Positions 20,701-28,160 of a stretch of 50,354 nt of DNA are shown here, piece by piece. Under the pieces are notes generated by a model. The model did not search any database and was not told the DNA's origin. It saw only the letters and a program-made list of their open reading frames with translations. This DNA is from Jidongwangia harbinensis (GTDB taxonomy: Bacteria; Actinomycetota; Actinomycetes; Mycobacteriales; Micromonosporaceae), in assembly GCF_020216025.1 (NCBI RefSeq), contig NZ_JAIWNC010000020.1, positions 1 to 50,354 of the forward strand, given 5' to 3'. The position numbers were made by a program, and so were the translations under genes. The first letter of the stretch is position 1; each line of letters starts with the position of its first letter.

Positions 20701-20900
20701 GTACCGACCGGCACTCCTGGCAGCTCGCCGAGTTGTGCCGCGCCGCCGCGCTGGCCATGCCGCCCCGGTACGCCGCGCCGGTCGCCCAGCTCGCCGCCCA
20801 GCTCGACCAGGAACCCAGCGACCCGTCCCGGGTCCGGCCGGTGGCCGACCTGGCCCGGACACTCACCTTCCGCCACGAGATGCACCAGGAGTTCGCGTGA
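17751..20900 (+). CDS. SWIM zinc-finger protein fused to DUF5691
   Basis: This is a 1,049-residue cytosolic protein. The N-half carries a SWIM zinc finger, YRCSCPSRKVPCKH, with ligands C67, C69, C76 and H78 (CxCx6CxH); SWIM fingers bind DNA or protein partners. From about residue 446 (LPADLLAAALVGTARRPW) the sequence follows DUF5691, a helical, HEAT-like region to the end. As I recall, SWIM and DUF5691 are usually separate neighbouring genes in actinomycetes; here they are one frame, joined by a linker of five perfect GSAGDARDA repeats (residues 522-566). GTG 17751 is chosen because family members begin with WSPAQVxALAPD. No ribosome site is visible, and TATGGT seven bases upstream suggests a leaderless transcript. 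It is the first gene of a four-gene coupled operon. Confidence 0.85.
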   Translation: MPVERWSPAQVAALAPDPGSLRTARGASGGSWPASGRSGDAVWGLCRGSGKQPYQVCVDLTGPAYRCSCPSRKVPCKHALGLLLRWASDGLPETPAPDWVAEWQAARVARAAKAAAPRGAGPADPVAARKRAEQRGERVAAGMAELSRWLDDQIQQGLAGAEQAGHRPFDTMAARLVDAQAPGVASAVRRLGAIVGVGAQWADRLLGEMALLRLLVAGHGRLADLPPTLAATVRSRIGFPVAADDVLAGSRIRDRWQVLGRVDTDDGALTTRRTWLRGADTGRAALLLAFAAAGQTLSTDDVPGTEFDADLCFYPGALPLRALVADRHGAPRPLRAPAGAQPIRGALATFADALAAEPWRHDVPVLLAGVAPTADGRLVDRAGDALPLATGHREPWWLLAAAGGAPAVVAAEWSPGGLRPLAAWVDGRHVPAAPTVFEGGPPRAPELPADLLAAALVGTARRPWTADLVRVGDRELVTTVAAPRSALSAGPGPAHPAWDVGNLVGDAQDAASPAGDTRDSAGSAGDARDAGSAGDARDAGSAGDARDAGSAGDARDAGSAGDARDAGGSAGRVRGAAGSAQALLEAAAAALIYRRAGTTPAAGVQPVPAAPVETDRPLPAAAGERLLRILSDGGVPGGAQVAQELLAQWLDAAARHGGFVPPEALPALLDAGRRNGTVRPSLARVAGRRGAWLAAMRADWRWLLDEAPAGPAGAWETGSGGERLAYLITLRRTDPAAGLALLESTWAGESSDDRARFVAALDVGLSGTDDAFLDRALDDRRREVREAALDLLRRLPGSALGRRMAERARAAIHLERRRLGRDRLLVDPPEDLDEALRRDGVAAMPARGTGIGAWLLEEVVAGAPLDTWIPAFGRDPDAVLDLARGHDWETPLVHGWAKAAIAQRDPAWATALVNHDGRGSGQGLREAVRWDLHLVLPPAELARIAADFLRREDHLAHRLLAVHTGDWPDELAVAVVETIARRARTDRHSWQLAELCRAAALAMPPRYAAPVAQLAAQLDQEPSDPSRVRPVADLARTLTFRHEMHQEFA
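19314..19448 (+). repeat. 27-bp in-frame tandem repeat, five exact copies
   Basis: Five identical 27-bp units (19314, 19341, 19368, 19395, 19422) encode GSAGDARDA and form the linker between the SWIM and DUF5691 parts. Two diverged units precede them (VGDAQDAAS, PAGDTRDSA). Identity at DNA level implies recent slippage or unequal recombination. Confidence 0.95.
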
Positions 20901-21958
20901 CCGCACTACGCCCGCACGCCGAGGACCAGTACGCCGACGAACTGGCCCTGCTGGCCGCCGCCGACGACCGGCCCCGGCCGCCCGGCTGGCGGCTGTCCCC
21001 CTCGGCCGTGGTGACCTATCTGCTGGGCGACGGCGCGAAGATCACCCCGAAGTACGTGGGACCGCGGCGGCTCGTCGAGGTGGCGGTGTCCACTCTGGTC
21101 ACCGACCGGGCACTGCTGCTGCTCGGTGTGCCCGGCACCGCGAAGACGTGGGTGTCCGAGCATCTCGCCGCCGCGATCTCCGGCGACTCCACGCTTCTGG
21201 TGCAGGGCACGGCCGGCACGGCGGAGGAGGCGATCCGGTACGGCTGGAACTACGCGCGGCTGCTGGCCGACGGACCGACCGACGCGGCCCTGGTGCCGAG
21301 TCCGGTGATGCGGGCCATGCAGACCGGCGGCATCGTCCGGGTCGAGGAGCTCACCCGGGTGCCGTCCGACGTCCAGGATGCGCTGATCACCGTGCTGTCC
21401 GAGAAGACGCTGCCGGTGCCCGAACTGAACACCGAGGTGCAGGCGCAGCGCGGCTTCAACCTCATCGCCACCGCGAACGACCGTGACCGCGGGGTGAACG
21501 AACTGTCCAGCGCGTTGCGCCGCCGGTTCAACACGGTGGTGCTGCCGCTGCCGGAGTCCGCCGACGCCGAGGTGGAGATCGTCGCCCGCCGGGTCGCGCA
21601 GCTCGGCAAGTCGCTCGATCTGCCCGAGGTGCCGGCCGCGCTGGACGAGATCCGGCGGGTGGTGACGATCTTCCGGGAGTTGCGCAGCGGGCTCACCGAG
21701 GACGGCCGGACGAAGCTCAAGTCCCCCACCGGCACGCTCTCCACCGCGGAGGCGATCTCGGTGATCACCAGCGGGATGGCGCTGGCCGCGCACTTCGGCG
21801 ACGGCACGCTGCACTCCGCGGACGTGGCGTCCGGCATCCTCGGCGCGGTGGTCAAGGACCCGGCCTCCGACGCCGTGGTCTGGCGCGAATACCTGGAGAC
21901 CGTGGTCCGCGAGCGTCCGGAGTGGCGTGACTTCTACCGAGCCGCCCGCGATGCCTGA
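20897..21958 (+). CDS. MoxR-type AAA+ ATPase
   Basis: This 353-residue AAA+ protein has Walker A GVPGTAKT (77-84), a Walker B-like IVRVEEL (146-152), sensor 1 in IATANDRDRG (190-199), and arginines in LRRRFN (about 207-212). MoxR ATPases act as remodelling chaperones, typically with vWA-domain partners. GTG 20897 overlaps the previous stop as GTGA, so translation is coupled. As I recall, this subfamily matches the ATPase of the E. coli yehL/yehM/yehP/yehQ locus. It probably drives assembly or remodelling of the other operon proteins or their target. Confidence 0.9.
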   Translation: MTALRPHAEDQYADELALLAAADDRPRPPGWRLSPSAVVTYLLGDGAKITPKYVGPRRLVEVAVSTLVTDRALLLLGVPGTAKTWVSEHLAAAISGDSTLLVQGTAGTAEEAIRYGWNYARLLADGPTDAALVPSPVMRAMQTGGIVRVEELTRVPSDVQDALITVLSEKTLPVPELNTEVQAQRGFNLIATANDRDRGVNELSSALRRRFNTVVLPLPESADAEVEIVARRVAQLGKSLDLPEVPAALDEIRRVVTIFRELRSGLTEDGRTKLKSPTGTLSTAEAISVITSGMALAAHFGDGTLHSADVASGILGAVVKDPASDAVVWREYLETVVRERPEWRDFYRAARDA

Positions 21959-24272
21959 ACGGTACTACGGCATCCGGCACCACGGGCCCGGCTCGGCCCG
22001 TGCGGTGGTGCAGGAACTCGAACGGCATCCGCCGGAGGTGCTGCTGGTCGAGGGCCCGCCGGAGGCCGACGAACTGGTGCGCTGGGTGGGCGACCGCGGC
22101 CTGGAGCCGCCGGTGGCCCTGCTCGGGTACGCCGCGGACGATCCCCGGCGCGCGGCGTTCTGGCCGTTCGCGGTCTTCTCGCCGGAGTGGCAGGCGATCC
22201 GCTGGGCGGTGGACCACGGCGTGCCGGTCCGCTTCTTCGACCTGCCGTTCGCCTACCGGGTGTCCGCCGGCGCGAACCGCCGCCCCCCAACCGGCCCAGC
22301 CGCCCAACCGGACCCGGGCACCCAACTCGACCCAGCCGCCCAACCCGACCCGGCGGAGAACGAACCCGGCGCGGCGCTGGAGGTGCCCGGCCCGGGCGGC
22401 GACGAGCCGGACAGCCGCCCCGAGCCGCTCCGGCCGGTCGACCCGATCGGCGAGCTGGCCGCCGCCGCCGGATACGACGACCCGGAACGCTGGTGGGAGG
22501 ACGTCGTCGAACACCGCGGCATGCCCGCGTTCGAGGCGATCGCCGAGGCCATGACGGCGATCCGGGACACCTCCCCGGAGGATCCCGAGGACCTGGTGCG
22601 GGAAGCGTACATGCGGACCGTGCTGCGGGAGGTGCGACGTACCCACGACGACATCGCGGTGGTCTGCGGCGCCTGGCACGTGCCGGCGCTGACCCGCAAG
22701 GTCGCCGTCAAGGACGACACCGCGCTGCTCAAGGGCCGGCGCAAGGGCAAGGTCGCGTTCACCTGGGTGCCGTGGACCTATGGCCGGCTGGCGTCGTGGT
22801 CCGGCTACGGCGCCGGGGTGCGCTCCCCCGGCTGGTACCACCACCTCTTCTCCACCGGTGACGACGTGGTGCCGCGCTGGCTGGTCGACGCGGCCCGGGT
22901 GCTGCGTGCCGAGGGGGTGCCGACCTCGTCCGCGCACGTCATCGAGGCGACCCGGCTGGCCGAGGCACTCGCGGCCATGCGCGGACGGCCGCTCGCCGGG
23001 CTGGCCGAGGTGACCGAGGCGGCCGAGGCGGTGATGTGTGACGGCGAGCGGCTGCGGGTCGAGTTGATCGACCGGCGGCTGGTGGTGGGCGAGCGGCTGG
23101 GTGGCGTACCGGACGACATGCCGGCCGTACCGCTGGCTCGGGATCTGGCCGCGCAGCAGCGCACCCTGCGGCTGAAGCCGGAGGCGCTGGAACGCGTGCT
23201 GGATCTGGATCTGCGGCGCGAGATCGACCTCGGCCGCAGCCGGCTGCTGCACCGGCTGCGCACGCTGGACGTGTCGTGGGGCGAGCCGGACAGCGGCCGG
23301 CGCGGCACCGGCACGTTCCGCGAGCAGTGGCGGTTGCGCTGGCAGCCGGAGTTCGCGGTGCGGCTGGTCGAGGGCAGCATGTACGGCACCACGGTGGCCG
23401 CCGCGGCGACCGCCAAGGTGACCGACGCGGCGCGCCGGGCGACCTCACTCGCCGAGGTGACCGCCCTGGTCGAGGTGTGCCTGCTGGCCGATCTGGCGGA
23501 CGCGTACCCGCCGGTGCTGTCCGCGCTGGACGCCCGCGCCGCGCTGGACGCCGACATCAACCACCTGATGGCCGCGATCCCGGCGCTGGCCCGCACCCTG
23601 CGGTACGGCGACGTCCGCCGCACCGACGTGGCCGGGCTGTCCACCCTGACCGCGAGCCTGCTGGTCCGGGTCTGCGCCGGGCTGCCGTCCGCGGTGGGTT
23701 CGCTCTCCGACGACGCGGCCAAGGAGTTGCGCGGCCACCTCGACGGCGTGCACGCGGCGGTGGCCCTGCTGGACGACGACGACCTGCGCGACCGCTGGCT
23801 CGCCACGCTGGCGTCGGTGGCGGTCCGGGCCGATCTGCACGGCCTGCTGGCCGGACGGCTCACCCGGCTGCTGCTGGACGCGGGCCGGCTGGACGCCGCG
23901 GAGGTGCGCCGCAGGCTGCGGTTGCCGCTCACCACCGGTACCCCGCCCGCGCACGCCGCCGCGTGGGTGGAGGGTTTCCTGTCCGGCGGTGGTCTGCTGC
24001 TGGTTCACGACGACGAACTTCTGGAGCTGCTGGACGACTGGCTGGCCGACATCGCCGACGACGTGTTCGGCGACGTGCTCCCGTTGCTGCGGCGCACGTT
24101 CGGGGCGTTCGCCTCGGGCGAGCGCCGGGCGATCGGCGAGCGGGTGGCCGGCGACCGCGGGGCGCGCCGGTCGGCGGACGCGACCACGCTCGATCACGTC
24201 CGGGCGGCCACCGTGCTGCCCACGCTCGGCGCCCTGCTGGGCCGCGATCTGCACATTCGGGAGGCGCGATGA
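21951..24272 (+). CDS. DUF5682 family protein
   Basis: This 773-residue protein has the family opening YYGIRHHGPGSARAVVQEL (residues 5-23) followed by VLLVEGPPEADEL, and about residue 238 IAVVCGAWHVPAL. The spacing of an N-terminal G-x-x-H motif, an EGP motif and a late G-x-x-H motif resembles the TraB/TIKI/ChaN fold, so a metal-dependent hydrolase-like core is possible (my inference). A Pro-rich insertion (about 105-165) interrupts the N-half; the C-half is helical. ATG 21951 overlaps the MoxR stop by 8 bp; an upstream in-frame GTG at 21927 is less likely because family members start at MxxxYxGIRHHGPGS. Third gene of the coupled operon. Confidence 0.85.
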   Translation: MPERYYGIRHHGPGSARAVVQELERHPPEVLLVEGPPEADELVRWVGDRGLEPPVALLGYAADDPRRAAFWPFAVFSPEWQAIRWAVDHGVPVRFFDLPFAYRVSAGANRRPPTGPAAQPDPGTQLDPAAQPDPAENEPGAALEVPGPGGDEPDSRPEPLRPVDPIGELAAAAGYDDPERWWEDVVEHRGMPAFEAIAEAMTAIRDTSPEDPEDLVREAYMRTVLREVRRTHDDIAVVCGAWHVPALTRKVAVKDDTALLKGRRKGKVAFTWVPWTYGRLASWSGYGAGVRSPGWYHHLFSTGDDVVPRWLVDAARVLRAEGVPTSSAHVIEATRLAEALAAMRGRPLAGLAEVTEAAEAVMCDGERLRVELIDRRLVVGERLGGVPDDMPAVPLARDLAAQQRTLRLKPEALERVLDLDLRREIDLGRSRLLHRLRTLDVSWGEPDSGRRGTGTFREQWRLRWQPEFAVRLVEGSMYGTTVAAAATAKVTDAARRATSLAEVTALVEVCLLADLADAYPPVLSALDARAALDADINHLMAAIPALARTLRYGDVRRTDVAGLSTLTASLLVRVCAGLPSAVGSLSDDAAKELRGHLDGVHAAVALLDDDDLRDRWLATLASVAVRADLHGLLAGRLTRLLLDAGRLDAAEVRRRLRLPLTTGTPPAHAAAWVEGFLSGGGLLLVHDDELLELLDDWLADIADDVFGDVLPLLRRTFGAFASGERRAIGERVAGDRGARRSADATTLDHVRAATVLPTLGALLGRDLHIREAR

Positions 24273-25444
24273 CGGAACCTGCGGACGCGGTACGCCGCGA
24301 GCGGATGCGTCGCTGGCGGCTGGTCCTGGGCGGGCCGGCGGAGGAGGCGCTGGGTGCGGCCGAGGGGCGCGACGGTGCGATGGACGACGCGCTGGCCGCA
24401 CTGTACGACGCCGGGGAGCCGGACGGTGCGGGGCGCACGGCCCGGTCCGCGGGGCTGGGCGCGTCGGCCCCGAAGGTGGCGAGGTGGCTCGGTGACATCC
24501 GGGAGTATTTCCCGAGCACCGTGGTGCAGGTGATGCAGGCCGACGCCATCGAGCGGCTCGACCTGACCCGGCTGCTGATGGAGCCGGAGATGCTGCAGGC
24601 GGTGGAGCCGGACGTGCATCTGGTCGGCACGCTGCTGTCGCTCAACCGGATCATGCCGGACGAGACGAAGGACGCGGCCCGGCAGGTGGTGCGTGCCGTG
24701 GTCGACGACCTGGAGCAGCGGATCGCCCAGCAGACCCGGGCCGCGGTGAACGGTGCGCTGAACCGGGCCGCCCGGATCGCCCGCCCGAAGCACGCGGACA
24801 TCGACTGGGACCGGACCATCCGGGCGAACCTCAAGCACTACCAGCCGGAGCACCGCACGGTCATTCCGGAACGGCTCGTCGGATACGGCCGGCGGACCAC
24901 CGCGGTGCAGCGCGACGTGGTGCTCTGCGTCGACCAGTCCGGCTCGATGGCCGCGTCGGTGGTGTTCTCCGGGGTGTTCGCCGCGGTACTGGCGTCGATG
25001 CGGTCGCTGCGGACGTCGCTGGTGGTCTTCGACACCTCCGTGGTCGATCTGACCGACCAGCTCAGCGACCCGGTCGAGGTCCTGTTCGGCACGCAACTGG
25101 GCGGCGGCACGGACATCAACCGCGCGCTCGGGTACGCCCAGCAGCTGGTCACCCGCCCGCGGGACACCATCCTCGTGCTGATCAGCGACCTGTACGAGGG
25201 CGGCGTGCGGGAGCAGATGCTGCGCCGGGTCGCCGAGATGACCGCGGCGGGCGTGCAGGTGGTGGTGCTGCTGGCGCTCTCCGACGAGGGGGCGCCGGCG
25301 TACGACCACGAGAACGCGGCGGCGCTGGCGGCGCTCGGGGTGCCGGCGTTCGCCTGCACGCCGGACGCGTTCCCGGAGCTCATGGCGGCCGCGGTCGAGA
25401 GGAGGGACCTGATGGCGTTCGCCGCCCGGTTCGCGGACGGGTGA
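24269..25444 (+). CDS. vWA-domain protein (MoxR partner)
   Basis: This 391-residue protein has an N-terminal helical half and a C-terminal von Willebrand factor A domain (about 213-375). The metal-ion-dependent adhesion site is intact: DQSGS (D222, S224, S226), GGGTD (T281) and LISD (D307). No signal peptide or membrane segment is seen, so it is cytosolic. ATG 24269 overlaps the DUF5682 stop as ATGA. vWA/MoxR pairs work together in metal insertion or protein remodelling in characterised cases; the client here is unknown. It ends the operon and converges on the SDR gene with 29 bp between. Confidence 0.9.
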   Translation: MTEPADAVRRERMRRWRLVLGGPAEEALGAAEGRDGAMDDALAALYDAGEPDGAGRTARSAGLGASAPKVARWLGDIREYFPSTVVQVMQADAIERLDLTRLLMEPEMLQAVEPDVHLVGTLLSLNRIMPDETKDAARQVVRAVVDDLEQRIAQQTRAAVNGALNRAARIARPKHADIDWDRTIRANLKHYQPEHRTVIPERLVGYGRRTTAVQRDVVLCVDQSGSMAASVVFSGVFAAVLASMRSLRTSLVVFDTSVVDLTDQLSDPVEVLFGTQLGGGTDINRALGYAQQLVTRPRDTILVLISDLYEGGVREQMLRRVAEMTAAGVQVVVLLALSDEGAPAYDHENAAALAALGVPAFACTPDAFPELMAAAVERRDLMAFAARFADG

Positions 25445-25473
25445 CTCCGGTCAGGCGACGCCGCCGTTGACGG

Positions 25474-26217
25474 TCACGCGACACCGCCGTTGACGTACAC
25501 GGTCTGGCCGTTGACCCATCGGCCCGGGCCGGCCAGGAACGAGACCGTCTCGGCGATGTCCGCCGGCTGCCCGAGGCGTTCCATCGGGTTCATCTTCGCC
25601 ATCCGGTCGATCGTCTCGTCGTCCTTGCCGTCCAGGAACAGCGCGGTCGCCGTCGGGCCGGGCGCCACCGCGTTCACCGTGATGTCGCGGCCGCGCATCT
25701 CCTTGGCCAGGATCGGGACGAGCCCCTCCACGGCCGCCTTGCTCGCCGCGTACGCCGCGTAGGTGGGCAGGCTGAGCCGGGTCACCGAGGTGGAGAAGTT
25801 GATGATGGCGCCGCCGGCCCGGACCCGGTTGGCGGCGGCCCGGTCCACCACGAACGTGCCGCGGATGTTCGTCCGGTGCATCCGGTCCAGGTCGTCCAGG
25901 TCCAGTGTGGCCAGCGGCGACAGCACCATCAGGCCGGCCGCGTGCACGACCACGTCCACGCCGCCGTACTCCCGCTCGGCCGTCTCGAACAGCTCCTCCA
26001 CCGCGGCCTCGTCGGCGACGTCGGCCCGGACCGCCACCGCGCGACCGCCCGCCGCCTCGATGGTCGCGACCGCGGCCGCGGCCTCCTTCTCGTTGCCGGC
26101 ATAGCCGACCACGACGGCCATGCCGTCGGCGGCGAGCCGTTCCGCGGCGGCGCGGCCGATGCCGCGGGACCCGCCGGTGACGATCGCGACGCGGCTGGTG
26201 ATCCGGTTGTCGGACAT
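25474..26217 (-). CDS. Short-chain dehydrogenase/reductase (SDR)
   Basis: This 247-residue classical SDR has the cofactor motif TGGSRGIGRA (about 14-23), an NxxG-like segment VVVHAAG, the active-site Ser in INFSTS, and YAAYAASKAA (Tyr-x-x-x-Lys). It ends WVNGQTVYVNGGVA, as in FabG-like reductases that use NAD(P)H. The substrate is not predictable. Just past its stop, about 22 bp of its own 3' end are repeated (25451-25472), again ending with a stop codon. This looks like a small local duplication or the relic of another SDR. Confidence 0.88.
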   Translation of the reverse strand: MSDNRITSRVAIVTGGSRGIGRAAAERLAADGMAVVVGYAGNEKEAAAAVATIEAAGGRAVAVRADVADEAAVEELFETAEREYGGVDVVVHAAGLMVLSPLATLDLDDLDRMHRTNIRGTFVVDRAAANRVRAGGAIINFSTSVTRLSLPTYAAYAASKAAVEGLVPILAKEMRGRDITVNAVAPGPTATALFLDGKDDETIDRMAKMNPMERLGQPADIAETVSFLAGPGRWVNGQTVYVNGGVA

Positions 26218-26269
26218 GACGCCTCCCCTGGTTTCACTGCTAACACCAACACCGTATCACCGCTAACGG

Positions 26270-26902
26270 TCACACCGCGATGGCCGCCACCACGATGCCG
26301 TCCTCCACCCGGAACCGCCCGGACACCTCCGTCCACGGCCCCGGCACCAGCAGCCGCACGGTGAACCGCGCGTCGTCCGGCGTGAACGACACCGCCGCGT
26401 CCAGGAAACCGAGCCACTCCCCGGTCCGCGGCGACCACACCTTGTACATGCACTCCTTGGCGCAGAACAGCAACCGGTCCCAGTGCACGGCGGGTTCGCG
26501 CCCGGCCAGGTCGTCCAGGTGGTCCCGTTCCGCGTCGCTGGCCACCAGGCGGGACACGCCGTCCGGCAGCGGCTCGTGCACCTCGGCGTCGATGCCCAGC
26601 CCGCCGACCACACCGGCCGGGGCGACCGCCACCGCCCGGTAACCCTGGCAGTGCGTCATGCTGCCGACCACCCCGTCCGGCCAGACCGGCGCACCGCGGT
26701 GCCCGCGCAGGATCGGGACCGGCGGATGACCCAGTTCGGCGAGGCCGCGCCGGGCCAGGTGCCGCACCGTGGCGAACTCCGCGCGCCGCCGCGGCACCGC
26801 GCGCGCCACCAGCTCCGCCTCCTCGGGGAACAGCGTGGGGTCGGCGGGATCGGTCCGGGTTTCCACGGCGCGGACGCCGGCCGGAAGAATGCTTTCGATC
26901 AC
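26270..26902 (-). CDS. 4'-phosphopantetheinyl transferase (Sfp/EntD type)
   Basis: This 210-residue enzyme transfers the phosphopantetheine arm of CoA onto carrier proteins of polyketide and non-ribosomal peptide synthases. Motifs seen: GSMTHCQGYRAVAV (about 80-93), GGLGIDAEVHEP (Mg2+-binding Asp/Glu) and FCAKECMYKVW (K-E-x3-YK). GTG 26902 is chosen because the EntD-like N-terminus MIESILPAGV starts there; the much longer upstream frame overlaps the divergent F420-type gene. It sits near a siderophore importer, so a role in siderophore synthesis is attractive, but no NRPS is in the window. The 52-bp gap to the SDR start holds no gene. Confidence 0.88.
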   Translation of the reverse strand: MIESILPAGVRAVETRTDPADPTLFPEEAELVARAVPRRRAEFATVRHLARRGLAELGHPPVPILRGHRGAPVWPDGVVGSMTHCQGYRAVAVAPAGVVGGLGIDAEVHEPLPDGVSRLVASDAERDHLDDLAGREPAVHWDRLLFCAKECMYKVWSPRTGEWLGFLDAAVSFTPDDARFTVRLLVPGPWTEVSGRFRVEDGIVVAAIAV

Positions 26903-26932
26903 GGCCCCGATCCTGCGGCATACACTTCGACA

Positions 26933-27373
26933 ATGCCACTCTCCGGTGAGTACGCACCCAGTTCGGCGAGCTGGGCCCGCAAGCAGGCCGAGCAGTACGA
27001 GGCGTCGAACGGCGCCGCCGCCGACACCATCCAGGGCCGCCCGATCATCGTGCTCACCTCGGTCGGCGCCCGGACCGGACTCCTGCGCAAGACCGCGCTG
27101 ATGCGGGTGGAGCACGACGGCGAGTACGCGGTGGTGGGCTCGCTGGGCGGCGGGCCGAAGAACCCGGTCTGGGTGCACAACCTGCGCGCCCACCCGCACG
27201 TCGAGCTGCAGGACGGCGACCGGAAACACGACTACACGGCGCGCGAGGTGTCCGGCGAGGAGTACGAGCTCTGGTGGGAACGGGCGGTGGCCGCGTTCCC
27301 GACCTACGCGTCGTACCGGGAGAAGACCGACCGGCTCATCCCGGTCTTCGTCCTCACCCGCCGGCCGGCGTAG
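26933..27373 (+). CDS. Ddn-type deazaflavin (F420)-dependent nitroreductase-family protein
   Basis: This 146-residue protein has the Ddn/FDOR-A signature: IIVLTSVGARTGLLRKTALMRV, VVGSLGGGPKNPVWVHNLRAHP and TYASYREKTDRLIPVFVLTRR. These are split beta-barrel enzymes that use reduced F420 to reduce quinones or nitroaromatic-like substrates. ATG 26933 is chosen because the conserved start falls there. It is divergent from the phosphopantetheinyl transferase (30 bp between starts). Its 3' end overlaps the convergent siderophore ATPase gene by 20 bp. Confidence 0.9.
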   Translation: MPLSGEYAPSSASWARKQAEQYEASNGAAADTIQGRPIIVLTSVGARTGLLRKTALMRVEHDGEYAVVGSLGGGPKNPVWVHNLRAHPHVELQDGDRKHDYTAREVSGEEYELWWERAVAAFPTYASYREKTDRLIPVFVLTRRPA

Positions 27374-28160
27374 CCCGCCGCGCGGTGCGGCCGGCCGGCA
27401 CCACCAGCGGCGTGCCGGTCTGTGGGTCCGGGATGACCTCGCAGGCCAGCCCGTACACCGACCGCACCAGCTCGGCCGTGACCACCGCCCCGGGTTCGCC
27501 CTCCGCGACGATCGCGCCGTCCTTCATGGCGATCAGGTGGGTGGCGTACCGGGCGGCCTGGTTCAGGTCGTGCAGCACCGCGACCAGCGTGCGGCCGGCG
27601 TCGTTGAGGTCCGCGCACAGGTCCAGCACGTCCATCTGGTGCGCGATGTCCAGGTACGTGGTCGGCTCGTCGAGCAGCAGGATGTCGGTCTGCTGGGCCA
27701 GCGCCATGGCCATCCACACCCGCTGCCGCTGACCGCCGGACAGCTCGTCCACCGCACGGTCCGCCAGGTCGGTCACCCCGGTCGCGTCCAGGGCCGCGGC
27801 GACCTGCTGCTCGTCCTCGGGCGTCCACTGCCGCAGCAGCTTCTGGTGCGGATAGCGGCCCCGCGCCACCAGGTCGGCGACCGAGATGCCCTCCGGCGCC
27901 ACCGCGGTCTGCGGGAGCAGGCCGAGCCGCCGGGCCACCTCCTTCGCCCGGTACGACGAGATCGCCGCGCCGTCCAGCACCACCGCACCCGCCCGCGGCG
28001 CGAGCAGCCCGGACAGCGCCCGCAGCAGCGTCGACTTGCCGCACGCGTTCGGCCCGATGATCACCGTGAACGACCCGTCCGGGATCCGCACGCCGAGACC
28101 GGTGGCGACGACGCGCCGGTCGTACGCCAGGGTGAGATCGGTGCCCGCCAACCGTGTCAC
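27354..28160 (-). CDS. Siderophore ABC importer, ATP-binding protein (FecE/FepC type)
   Basis: This 268-residue ABC ATPase has Walker A GPNACGKST (36-44), signature LSGGQRQRVW, Walker B DILLLDEPTTYLD, and the H-loop LHDLNQA. The region RGRYPHQKLLRQWTPEDEQ is typical of iron-siderophore ATPases. GTG 28160 overlaps the permease stop as GTGA. It is the last gene of a four-gene operon that imports Fe3+-siderophore complexes, and should be iron-repressed through the box at 31284. Its stop lies 20 bp inside the end of the convergent Ddn-type gene. Confidence 0.92.
   Translation of the reverse strand: MTRLAGTDLTLAYDRRVVATGLGVRIPDGSFTVIIGPNACGKSTLLRALSGLLAPRAGAVVLDGAAISSYRAKEVARRLGLLPQTAVAPEGISVADLVARGRYPHQKLLRQWTPEDEQQVAAALDATGVTDLADRAVDELSGGQRQRVWMAMALAQQTDILLLDEPTTYLDIAHQMDVLDLCADLNDAGRTLVAVLHDLNQAARYATHLIAMKDGAIVAEGEPGAVVTAELVRSVYGLACEVIPDPQTGTPLVVPAGRTARRATPAGG

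Noticed and set aside
26903..27229. Longer version of the phosphopantetheinyl transferase starting near 27229
   Set aside because: The added residues are unlike the family and lie antisense to the well-supported Ddn-type gene; the GTG at 26902 fits the family start.
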